From Akkermansia sp. (lineage in GTDB: Bacteria > Verrucomicrobiota > Verrucomicrobiia > Verrucomicrobiales > Akkermansiaceae), in the NCBI GenBank assembly GCA_017435365.1, contig JAFSFD010000016.1, positions 1 to 42,392 of the forward strand: a DNA stretch of 42,392 bases. The letters run 5' to 3'. This document shows, one piece after another, positions 6,959-13,690 of this stretch; position 1 is the first letter of the stretch; each line of letters begins with the position of its first letter. Below the pieces are notes generated by a model. It was not told the DNA's origin. It did not search any database and worked only from the letters and a program-made list of their open reading frames with translations. The position numbers and the translations under genes are program-made.

Positions 6959-7728
6959 GAACGCAGCTGCTCTGCCTGGCCGGCGCGTTGCTGCTGGCTT
7001 CCTGTGCCCAGCCTGAGCCACCATTGGCCGGGCTGGAGCCCACGCCGAACAGCGGCTTTGTGGGGCGCCGCAAGCAACTGCCGCTCCCCGCGGAAAAGGC
7101 AGATGTGGCGGTGATTTTCGTGGGCGGCTTCACGGAGCAGGTGCTGCTGCATTTCCGGGAGGTGTATGAGCAGATGCCGCCGCTTCCCTGCAAGGGGCGG
7201 CAGCTGCGCGCGTATTACGCCTGGGATAGCGGTACGGGGAATCTTTTGTTTCATAGCACCTGGAAGCTGCAGCGGGACCTGCGCGCGTTCCTGCGCCTGA
7301 ATCCGGCGGCGGATGTGGTGCTGCTGGGGCACAGTTATGGTGGTTCGGCTATCATGGATGCCCTGCGGCAGCTGGATGATGTGCCGCACACCGGCAAGGT
7401 GCTGGTGGTGACTCTGGACCCGGTGAGCCGCCGCGAGCGTTCCAAGCCGCGGGAGCGCGCACCGATGGTGGATTTCTGGGTGAATGCCTATTGCAGCCCA
7501 TACCGCAATGTGCGGGATGTGGCAGCCTGGGTGGGTGGCCCCTGGGCTCACTGCCCGCAGGCAGATGAGAATATGGCCTATTCCGGCAGGCAGCGGGATG
7601 CGGAAGGGAAGCGCTTTGCCCATGTGCACCCGGAGCCGATGCTGATGGAGCCGCCGCCCGGCGGGGGAAAATCGCCCCACGAGGTGCTGCGTGAGGCATG
7701 TGTGCGTTTCAATATCGGGAAGAAATGA
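6955..7728 (+). CDS. Lipoprotein with alpha/beta-hydrolase-like fold
   Basis: 257 residues from a GTG start whose last two bases belong to the upstream stop codon. The signal (QLLCLAGALLLASC) has a lipobox with Cys17. The nucleophile elbow GHSYGGSA (Ser127) after strand DVVLLGHS, preceded by VAVIFVGGF, fits an alpha/beta hydrolase of the serine lipase/esterase type. A catalytic Asp could be in VVTLDPVSR and a His in HVHPEPM, though this is not certain. The substrate is unknown. It overlaps the preceding lipoprotein by 4 nt and the following beta-helix gene by 4 nt, implying coordinated production. Confidence 0.78.
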   Translation: MRTQLLCLAGALLLASCAQPEPPLAGLEPTPNSGFVGRRKQLPLPAEKADVAVIFVGGFTEQVLLHFREVYEQMPPLPCKGRQLRAYYAWDSGTGNLLFHSTWKLQRDLRAFLRLNPAADVVLLGHSYGGSAIMDALRQLDDVPHTGKVLVVTLDPVSRRERSKPRERAPMVDFWVNAYCSPYRNVRDVAAWVGGPWAHCPQADENMAYSGRQRDAEGKRFAHVHPEPMLMEPPPGGGKSPHEVLREACVRFNIGKK

Positions 7729-8273
7729 TGCAGGAACCCTGGAAAGAGCTGGAGGCAGGCTGCGCCGGGCTGCGGGAGCTCGAGCCGCAGATTCGCGGGG
7801 AGGTGTGTCCGGGTGCCCACGTGCTGGGTGTGCTGGAGCTGGGGGAGGGCTCCGTGGTGCTCCCCGGCACGGTGATTGAGGGGCACGTGCGCATTGGCCG
7901 GGCCTGCCGCATCGGCCCGAACGCCTATCTGCGTGGCGAAACCCGCATTGGCGATAACTGCGTCATCGGCAATGCGGTGGAGGTGAAAAGCAGCCTGCTG
8001 GGAAACCAGGTCTTTGTCTCTCACCTCTCCTACATCGGCGATTCCATCATCCGCGATGATGTGAATGTGGGCGGCGGTTGCATTTTCAGCAACTTCCGGC
8101 ATGATGCCGGGGAAATCCGCATGCCCTGGCAGGGTGAATTGCACCCCACCGGCCGAAATAAATTGGGCTGCGTGGTGGGCGAACACTGCAGGATTGGCTG
8201 CAAATGCGTGATTCTGCCCGGGCGCGTCCTGCCGCCCGGCACCTGGACTGAGCCCGGCTCTGTGGTGCGCTGA
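7725..8273 (+). CDS. Left-handed beta-helix protein (LpxA/GlmU-C-like)
   Basis: 182 residues. From about residue 30 to 180 the sequence follows the hexapeptide pattern [LIV]-G-x-x-x-x: VLGVLELGEGSVVLPGTVIE, HVRIGRACRIGPNAYLRG, TRIGDNCVIGNAVEVK. The tail LGCVVGEHCRIGCKCVILPG is like the acetyltransferase part of GlmU. No pyrophosphorylase domain is present. Members include acyltransferases for sugar nucleotides; the substrate here is not deducible. The start is ATGATG: the first ATG (7725) overlaps the previous stop, the second is at 7728. Confidence 0.82.
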   Translation: MMQEPWKELEAGCAGLRELEPQIRGEVCPGAHVLGVLELGEGSVVLPGTVIEGHVRIGRACRIGPNAYLRGETRIGDNCVIGNAVEVKSSLLGNQVFVSHLSYIGDSIIRDDVNVGGGCIFSNFRHDAGEIRMPWQGELHPTGRNKLGCVVGEHCRIGCKCVILPGRVLPPGTWTEPGSVVR

Positions 8274-8342
8274 GCGTGGCCTGGCCGGCGCGCCGGCTTC
8301 TCATGCATTGCCACCCCCGTGTGTGTAGCGCGTCCATCTTTC

Positions 8343-8399
8343 ATTGCCGGAGCAATGATGGCTCCGGGGCATATCGGCCCGCATTATTGCTCCGGCAAT
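8343..8399. terminator. 18-bp hairpin, possible terminator
   Basis: Arms 8343-8360 and 8382-8399 (attgccggagcaatgatg against its complement) pair with one mismatch around a 21-nt loop that is itself partly self-complementary. It lies 70 bp after the beta-helix gene. There is no long T-run, so it may be a repeat-family hairpin rather than a classic terminator. Confidence 0.5.
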
Positions 8400-8653
8400 T
8401 AAAGAATATTGCTTGGACTCAACGACAAATTGGAATATGCAGAAGTACGAGGTACGAAGTGGGAAGTGCGAAGTATAAAGTCAGGCAGGCTGGCGCCTGC
8501 AGGTGTTTTCTATTGATAACAAATGGCGAGCCGCAAGGCTCGCGGAACTTTCACTTCGTACCTCCCACCTCGTACTTCGTACTTTTGTCGGAACGACAAA
8601 CATCAATTTGTCCGTCACCACCAATACGGATAACACATCAATCTTTAATTGCC
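8394..8653. repeat. Nested inverted-repeat element with heptanucleotide arrays (MITE/STRR-like)
   Basis: The outer repeat ggcaattaaaga (8394-8405) pairs perfectly with 8642-8653. Inside it, gacaaattg (8424-8432) pairs with 8604-8612. Inside that are two heptad arrays of opposite sense: left 8442-8481 (units acgaggt, acgaagt, gggaagt, gcgaagt, ataaagt) and right 8553-8587. Their 33-nt cores match as inverted repeats with only five transitions. The centre has two more hairpins, including GCGAGCC-GCAA-GGCTCGC (8526-8543) with a GNRA tetraloop. No coding capacity is present. The type is inferred from structure alone. Confidence 0.75.
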
Positions 8654-8659
8654 TCATCA

Positions 8660-11326
8660 TTAATCGGGGGATGTGAGCTTGCGCTCCAGCATAAGGCGGA
8701 AGCCGATGGTGGGGCGCTGCGCATCCACCGGGTGGGGGGTGCGGCGGTGGGAGCTGAGCTGGCCGGGGCGGAAGGAGGTGTAATCCCCACCGCGGGTGAC
8801 TCCATATTGCCGGAAGTGGAAGTTCTCTGGCCCGCCGTATTCGCCGCTGACCCATTCCTGCACGTTGCCGGCCAGGTCGTGCAGCCCCAGCGCATTCGGT
8901 GTGAAGGAACCCACGGGGGCGGTGTGGGCAAAGTCATCGTGGTAGTTCGGGATGACGTGGTCAACCCGGATACCGGGCACGGCGCTGCTGTCGGCAAAGT
9001 TGCCGGCGTTGCGGCTGGGGGGCCACTTGCGGCCCCAGGGGTATTCTGCCCCGGCGGTGGCCCGCACGCGCTGGCGCTCGTAGGGGCTCTGGCCGTTGCT
9101 GTCCTTGCAGCCGACCATGTTGCTCCATTCCTCATCGGTGGGCAGGCGGTAGGTATCTGTTTCCTCAATGAGCCCGCCGTGGCGTTCCTGCCGGGTGAGC
9201 CACCAGGCGAAGGCCTCGGCCTCCGTCCGGGAGACGTTGATTACGGGGTGGTGTTCGTTCTGCTCGAAACCGCCGCCTGCCGGTGCGGCGGCGCCTGTTT
9301 CCTGACAGTAGCGCGAATAGTCTGCCACGCGTACCTCGGTGGCACAGGCCATGAGGTTTGACTGGATGGGTAATAATTTGAGGCCCAGGCTGTTAATCCA
9401 TTCGCTGCCGAAGTTGACGGAGTGGTTGGGCTGCAGGCGCAGGTTGAGGACCAGGTCTTTGGGCGAGAGCCCGCTGCGCCGAACGGTCGAATAGCCCGGA
9501 AGGCGGATTTCCAGGTAGTACGGGGCAAGTGGCAGGCTGACGGATTGCATGGGGGTGATGCCCAGCGGCATGCCGTTGAGCGTGACACTGGCCCCGGCTG
9601 GGTTGGTGTAGATGCTGACCGGGGTTTTCTGAACCAGTATGGTGCAGAGCCGGTAACCACACAGATCCGGGCCGGCGGCGGTCCCGGGGTCCGGCCGGGC
9701 GATGAGCGAGTGGTCGCGCCCGATAGTGCCGGCTTTTTCGCATTGGCGGGTGAGCCAGAGGGTAAAGGCGCTGATGGCTTCCTGCGAGGTGAGGAGCAGC
9801 CCCCCGGCTTCTCTGCTGGTGAACTTGGATGCCTGTGCGGGCTCTGCCTGCAGGAACTCGCGGAATTGCGCCGCCGTGACCGCCGTGGTGGCTTCGTGTA
9901 CCCCGCCGGCCGGCCGGTAATGGGTACCCTGAGCATCAACCCAGGGTTCGCCGGTGCGGGGGGGGCGGTAGGGTTGGAGTTCTCCGCCCAGCGAGAGCAG
10001 CCCGCCGGGCGGGATGATTCCGCTCACATGGGAATCTGCATACCCCTCTTTGCGCAGGATAAAGGCAACGCGCTTGCCGGTAGCTGCGGTGAATGGCCCA
10101 TAGGGCGTTTCATCCAGGTAGATGCCATCTTCGGTATACACGGAAGCACCAGCCGGTACACTGCCGACAAAGTATTGCCCGTGCTGCGGCAGGGGGGGCG
10201 GCGGTGGCTCCGGGCTGGGGGCGCTGGGCTGCTGCGGCTGCTGAGGCTGCTGCTGAGGCGGCAGAGTCTCTTTTCCCAGCAGGGTATCTTTTGCTTTGCT
10301 GATGCGTTCCGGCATGTCGGCCGGCATAAGCATGAGGGCTACTGCGGTCAGTATGCTCAGGGCGATGGCTGCTCCGCCGGCCCAGATACCCAGTTTCCGG
10401 AGTGAAAGTCGGCGTTTCCGCCGCAGCAGGGGGGCATCCCTGAGGCTTTCGAGTTTTTCGGCCAGTTGCTTGGCGCTGATGATGGTGTCGCGGTGTACTT
10501 GCGGGTCAGCCGCGGCGCAGATGATTTTGTTGAACTCTATCCAGCGGCGGTGGGTGGCTCCCTCCGGCAATTCTGCGGGCAGGGCGGGGAAGTTCAGCCG
10601 GTCCATGCCGGTGGACATTTCGTAGAGCACTTTGGCCAGGGCGTACACATCGGCCCGCGGGGTGCCCGGGCCTTCCGGGGGAATGTATCCCTCTGTGCCT
10701 ACAAAGCTGCGCTGGTTGCTGTGGGCCACCAGCCCGGCATCTGCCAGTTTGACCCTGCCGTTGATGAAGATGACATTGGTGGGTTTGACGTCCCGGTGGG
10801 TCAGTTCCTGCGCATGTAAGCCTGCCAGGGCGCGGGAAAGCTGGCACCCTACTTCCAGCACGTAGTCCAGCGGCATGGGGCGGTTGCCGTATTGCTGCAT
10901 ATCACTATGCAGAGTGCGCGGTATGTATGAATCCGGGTCGGTGTGGGAGCCGGTGTAGGCATCATCTGCCAGTTCCATCACATAAAAATAGTAGCGGGAG
11001 GGGCCGCTGTTCTGCCCCACGTGCAGTATATGCACCAGCCCGGGTATGCCGCGGGCTATGGGCTCATAGGTCAGTACGCCATCGAACTCGCGGATGAATA
11101 TCTGCTCATCCGCAAAATCCTCACGCCACACGACCTTGACGGCTCGGTAGGCCCCGATGACGGAGCGTGCCAGCCACACCTCCCCATAGGCCCCGGTACC
11201 GATTTTTCGCAGAATTTCGTGATCCGGCACAACGGGTTGCGTGCCTTCCGGCCGTTGCGATGCGCGGCGCGGCATTCCGCGCTGGCTGCGGGTCGCGGGG
11301 GTCACTGCTGTGCTGTCGGGCTCCAT
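8660..11326 (-). CDS. Membrane Ser/Thr protein kinase with PEGA and FGE-sulfatase-like ectodomain
   Basis: 888 residues. Kinase domain ~37-300: glycine loop IGTGAYGEV (42-50), Lys64 in RAVKVV, catalytic HRDVKPTN (Asp179), metal-binding DAG (196-198) in place of DFG, then GTEGYIPPE. All catalytic residues are kept. One transmembrane helix lies at ~313-334, followed by a Pro/Gln linker. The ectodomain has two PEGA-type modules (VPAGASVYTEDGIYLDETPYG and NPAGASVTLNGMPLGITPM) and a C-terminal formylglycine-generating-enzyme-like domain (RLPTDEEWSNM, LGLHDLAGNVQEWVSGEYGG, VTRGGDYTSF, TIGFRLML). The FGE-type catalytic cysteines are absent, so the domain is probably a binding or sensor module. A stunted second copy of the FGE N-terminal part lies between the PEGA modules. 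The likely role is sensing outside and phosphorylating inside; the targets are unknown. Confidence 0.92.
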   Translation of the reverse strand: MEPDSTAVTPATRSQRGMPRRASQRPEGTQPVVPDHEILRKIGTGAYGEVWLARSVIGAYRAVKVVWREDFADEQIFIREFDGVLTYEPIARGIPGLVHILHVGQNSGPSRYYFYVMELADDAYTGSHTDPDSYIPRTLHSDMQQYGNRPMPLDYVLEVGCQLSRALAGLHAQELTHRDVKPTNVIFINGRVKLADAGLVAHSNQRSFVGTEGYIPPEGPGTPRADVYALAKVLYEMSTGMDRLNFPALPAELPEGATHRRWIEFNKIICAAADPQVHRDTIISAKQLAEKLESLRDAPLLRRKRRLSLRKLGIWAGGAAIALSILTAVALMLMPADMPERISKAKDTLLGKETLPPQQQPQQPQQPSAPSPEPPPPPLPQHGQYFVGSVPAGASVYTEDGIYLDETPYGPFTAATGKRVAFILRKEGYADSHVSGIIPPGGLLSLGGELQPYRPPRTGEPWVDAQGTHYRPAGGVHEATTAVTAAQFREFLQAEPAQASKFTSREAGGLLLTSQEAISAFTLWLTRQCEKAGTIGRDHSLIARPDPGTAAGPDLCGYRLCTILVQKTPVSIYTNPAGASVTLNGMPLGITPMQSVSLPLAPYYLEIRLPGYSTVRRSGLSPKDLVLNLRLQPNHSVNFGSEWINSLGLKLLPIQSNLMACATEVRVADYSRYCQETGAAAPAGGGFEQNEHHPVINVSRTEAEAFAWWLTRQERHGGLIEETDTYRLPTDEEWSNMVGCKDSNGQSPYERQRVRATAGAEYPWGRKWPPSRNAGNFADSSAVPGIRVDHVIPNYHDDFAHTAPVGSFTPNALGLHDLAGNVQEWVSGEYGGPENFHFRQYGVTRGGDYTSFRPGQLSSHRRTPHPVDAQRPTIGFRLMLERKLTSPD

Positions 11327-11335
11327 CTCTGCTCC

Positions 11336-11364
11336 ATTATACCATGCCGCGCGCCCCGGCGCAA
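11336..11364 (-). promoter_or_regulatory. Promoter of the kinase gene
   Basis: Minus strand: TTGCGC (11359-11364), 17-nt spacer, perfect TATAAT (11336-11341), 9 nt before the ATG at 11326. It predicts an almost leaderless transcript. Confidence 0.75.
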
Positions 11365-11428
11365 GCGGCTTTCCGGATGATTTTTTTGCCTGCCTGAAAA
11401 CTTTTTTTCATTTTTTTGCGGAATTAGC

Positions 11429-11457
11429 TTGCAAAGTGTCTGAAGATGTGCTAAACT
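11429..11457 (+). promoter_or_regulatory. Promoter of tRNA-Leu
   Basis: TTGCAA (11429-11434), 17-nt spacer, TAAACT (11452-11457), 19 nt before the mature 5' end of the tRNA. As a stable-RNA promoter it supports the general promoter pattern read elsewhere in the window. Confidence 0.7.
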
Positions 11458-11476
11458 TCGCCCGCATCAATCAAAT

Positions 11477-11558
11477 GCGCACGTGGCGGAATTGGTAGAC
11501 GCGCTAGTTTCAGGTTCTAGTGAGTAACATCGTGATGGTTCGAGTCCATTCGTGCGTA
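11477..11558 (+). tRNA. tRNA-Leu (anticodon CAG)
   Basis: 82 nt. The acceptor stem GCGCACG (11477-11483) pairs with CGTGCGT (11551-11557), with discriminator A. The D-arm has GCGGAATTGGTAGACGC, the anticodon loop is TTCAGGT, and the long variable arm is typical of leucine tRNA. The T-arm is GATGG-TTCGAGT-CCATT. The fifth anticodon-stem pair (31-39) is a T-T mismatch, as T replaces the usual pairing base. CCA is not encoded. An intrinsic terminator follows at 11571. Confidence 0.93.
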
Positions 11559-11570
11559 TAACTGAAAATG

Positions 11571-11604
11571 AGGGAGTTACGATAAAAAGTAACTCCCTCT
11601 TCTC
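11571..11604 (+). terminator. Intrinsic terminator after tRNA-Leu
   Basis: A perfect 10-bp stem agggagttac (11571-11580) with gtaactccct (11589-11598) has an 8-nt loop, followed by the pyrimidine run cttctcttt. Confidence 0.85.
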
Positions 11605-11929
11605 TTTGGAAGCATTCTCAAAAACCGCCCAAAAACGGCTGAAAACGCACACCAGCAACTCGGATTTTACTCGGACGCTATACGCCTTATTATCAACAGG
11701 AAAGGTGAAAAGGGGATTTTCTAGTGATAAGCCGTTTTCTCGGATAATTCACAGGGGTATCTCTCCACCACCTGCACCAAAGGCTTACTCACCCTGTTTC
11801 TGACCGAGGTCGGGTAAGATTGACTGCCACTTTGTAACCGTTCCACTTTTCCGAGTTGTTTTTACTCGGATGCTCATCGTCACAGGGGGGCAGTTATCTG
11901 TAAGGGTGCTTCGTGAAAACGACCTTTCC

Positions 11930-12139
11930 TTATACAAAAGTCAGCGGTGTTGCTTCATAAAAGCAGGCAGGCAACTGTACTTCATCTGTTCTTGTATCTT
12001 CGTCCTGCTCCTCAATCGTCATCTGCTTGGCGGCTTCATCAAATACGGCATCTACGAGCTGCAGGAATTGAGACGAGCGTGAAGCGTTGCGGTCAATCTT
12101 ACCATCTTTCAACAACTTGGATAATTCAACGAGTATCAT
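11930..12139 (-). CDS. Small hypothetical protein, doubtful
   Basis: 69 residues from the ATG at 12139 (MILVELSKLLKDGKID, then SSQFLQLVDAVFDEAAKQ, EEQDEDTRTDEV). The frame is open further up only with a TTG start. The composition (amphipathic helices, acidic middle) is protein-like, but there is no Shine-Dalgarno or clear promoter, no recognisable family, and a terminator for the PEP-CTERM gene lies just upstream. It may be real or a chance frame. Confidence 0.3.
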   Translation of the reverse strand: MILVELSKLLKDGKIDRNASRSSQFLQLVDAVFDEAAKQMTIEEQDEDTRTDEVQLPACFYEATPLTFV

Positions 12140-12173
12140 ACAAGTATTTACCTGATTAGCAGGAGGGAGAAAC

Positions 12174-12204
12174 AAAAAGAGCCGCTACCCTTTGACGAGT
12201 AGCG
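12174..12204 (-). terminator. Terminator of the PEP-CTERM gene
   Basis: Minus strand: a 6-bp stem cgctac/gtagcg (12199-12204 with 12183-12188), then a short GC extension and a T5 run (A5 on the plus strand at 12174-12178). Confidence 0.6.
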
Positions 12205-12257
12205 ACCCTTGATAAATTAGATGTAAGATTGAATTACTTGCGGCCTGTCTGGGCGTA

Positions 12258-12974
12258 TCAGCGAGAAGCCCGACGACGGCGAGCTGCCAGACCACAAAGA
12301 GCCAGCAGGGAAAGTGTGGCGGTGGTGGGCTCGGGGATTACATCCATTGCGATGTTACCAATACCTACGAATGTGCCTTGTCCGTTATCATTTTTAGCGA
12401 TGTTAGCGATTGTAAGTTTGTATTCAGTTCCCGCTGCAAGGAATACGCTTTCAGGCAGGGTATAAGCCGCCGTTCCAAGTTTCGTATATTCATTGATGCT
12501 GCCATCAGCATTGTAAGCAGCTCCAGTATAATGTACTGTGATAGCTTGTCCATCTGCACCTTCGCCAGTTGTGGTCGTAATGCTCTGCTCTGTGTATGAA
12601 ACGAGTGTTTCCTCTGCGTTAGCAAGCGTGAGGTCATACGAAAGAGTGCGATTGACTGTCTGGGCTTTACCTGCATTATTGTGTAATAAGAAGTCAATGC
12701 TGAAACCTGATAAATCAACATCTTTGGCAAGGGTGAATGTCAGCACATAGTCGTATGAGCCACCGTTTCCTACATTTGTGGCAACAGAATAGAAACTGTT
12801 TGTATAATCCGTGGGTTCAAATGAGGCGGAGCTCGTTACATTGATGGCTGTTGCTGATACTTCTGTAAGCCAGTCACCTGTTGCACTTGCCGTGTTGTTT
12901 GCATTGCTGATTGTCAGCGGCTGAGCAGCAGCTACACCAGCAAGAGCGAGGAGTGTGATAAGTGTTTTCTTCAT
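12258..12974 (-). CDS. PEP-CTERM sorting-domain protein
   Basis: 238 residues. A signal peptide (MKKTLITLLALAGVAAAQ) is followed by a Ser/Thr/Asn-rich beta-strand domain (ANNTASATGDWLTEVSATAI, YDYVLTFTLAKDVDLSGFSI). The C-terminus has the full PEP-CTERM signal: VIPEPTTATLSLLALCGLAA then the basic tail RRRRASR. Such proteins are exported, sorted by exosortase at the PEP motif and probably placed in the envelope or exopolysaccharide matrix. No exosortase is in the window. A TATAAT lies on the minus strand at 12993-12998, 18 nt before the start, with no good -35. The gene sits in an AT-richer patch. Confidence 0.9.
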   Translation of the reverse strand: MKKTLITLLALAGVAAAQPLTISNANNTASATGDWLTEVSATAINVTSSASFEPTDYTNSFYSVATNVGNGGSYDYVLTFTLAKDVDLSGFSIDFLLHNNAGKAQTVNRTLSYDLTLANAEETLVSYTEQSITTTTGEGADGQAITVHYTGAAYNADGSINEYTKLGTAAYTLPESVFLAAGTEYKLTIANIAKNDNGQGTFVGIGNIAMDVIPEPTTATLSLLALCGLAARRRRASR

Positions 12975-13416
12975 GATTATTAAGAATTGATTATTATAAG
13001 GTTTGTGTGGATTGTGCAGGGGTGTCCAGTTCCACGCGCGACGGAATGCTGAAATACCTGCTACAATCCAACGGCCCTACGATACAGCATTCACAATGCA
13101 GATGCAAGCAGAAAATTCGCAAAAGATTAGAATTTTAGACCTTACGAGAATGAAGGCTACTTGCTTATAACTGTTACCGCGAAGCAAACACTACTGTTGT
13201 GATTTGATTATCTACACTTAGACGGACCACAGCATTGTGAATGCTGACTGCTTATGATGAAGCATGGCGGCAATTATCCTGAAAACTCCGGCCGGTGCAT
13301 AGCGTAGCGCATCGTTCATCAAGTAAACGAAGGGGAAGTAGCATGTGTCCCAAGATTTTGTAAAAAATAGAAATATCGGCAATATTTTGGAGGAAACCTC
13401 CCTCTCTCAGTTCGAT

Positions 13417-13518
13417 AAATTGATGTTTGTCGTTGTGGGGGCACGGGACTTCAGTCCCGAAATAACGGTGCTTCCAATCGGGACCGAAGTCCCGTGCTCC
13501 GACAGAGTTCCCCCACAA
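13417..13518. repeat. Palindromic repeat element sharing a module with the 8.5-kb element
   Basis: A 20-bp stem gcacgggacttcagtcccga (13441-13460) pairs with 13478-13497 with one mismatch, around a 17-nt loop. A second, outer stem ttgtggggg (13433-13441) pairs with cccccacaa (13510-13518). Directly upstream is aaattgatgtttgtcgtt (13417-13434), which is the exact reverse complement of 8592-8609. The element is REP- or MITE-like and no transposase is next to it. Confidence 0.75.
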
Positions 13519-13636
13519 ATTCCCATTTAGTGAGTTTTTAGAAGTTCCCCATTGTTAAAACGATGCCCGGGGGGTGTAATATGATAAAAAAGTTCGCCCT
13601 TGTGTCAGTATTTGGCGCTGATGGTGAAATATATGC

Positions 13637-13665
13637 TTGAAATGAACAGTTAAACGGAGTATTTA
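13637..13665 (+). promoter_or_regulatory. Promoter of the OrfA-like HTH gene
   Basis: TTGAAA (13637-13642), 17-nt spacer, TATTTA (13660-13665), 25 nt before the ATG at 13691. The leader should be short. Confidence 0.5.
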
Positions 13666-13690
13666 TAGGCATCTCATTCTTATTTTTGTT

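Larger units (their letters stand above)
8274..8659. other. Gene-free stretch occupied by palindromic elements
   Basis: The 386 bp between the beta-helix gene and the kinase gene hold no plausible CDS. Nearly all of it is explained by one strong hairpin (8343-8399) and a nested inverted-repeat element (8394-8653), both listed separately. Confidence 0.75.
11559..12257. other. AT-richer stretch downstream of tRNA-Leu
   Basis: Roughly 700 bp, lower in GC than the core genes. It holds the tRNA terminator, a near-identical 15-nt direct repeat (ttttactcggacgct at 11665-11679, one base different at 11860-11874), a short hairpin (11850-11870), one weak small CDS (11930-12139, minus) and the terminator of the PEP-CTERM gene. 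I find no integrase. It could be residue of an element inserted next to the tRNA, but no duplicated tRNA 3' end (att site) is visible within the window. Confidence 0.45.
12975..13690. other. Gene-free repeat-rich stretch
   Basis: 716 bp without a convincing gene. It holds an inverted repeat cagcattcacaatgc (13085-13099) with 13232-13246, a small hairpin ggagg-aaa-cctcc (13389-13401), the large palindrome at 13433-13518, and the promoter of the HTH gene (13637-13665). One open frame on the minus strand across 13252-13518 is produced by the palindrome and is not accepted. Confidence 0.6.

Noticed and set aside
3328..8587. Heptad repeats as a possible CRISPR array
   Set aside because: Units of 7 nt are directly adjacent with no spacers, and there are no cas genes.
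8276..9361. Long plus-strand frame opposite the end of the kinase gene
   Set aside because: The kinase frame on the other strand has clear FGE-domain motifs; the plus frame is Gly/Ala/Val low complexity and starts in the palindromic element.
8660..11326. Reading the kinase C-terminus as an active formylglycine-generating enzyme
   Set aside because: The cysteines expected in and after the RGGS-type block are absent (RGGDYTSF here).
11552..11803. Plus-strand frame starting in the 3' end of tRNA-Leu
   Set aside because: It begins inside the tRNA and reads through its terminator hairpin; no recognisable domain.
13252..13518. Minus-strand frame over the palindromic repeat
   Set aside because: Its sequence (for example GTEVPC, ARDFGPD) is dictated by the inverted repeat; such frames arise wherever the repeat occurs.
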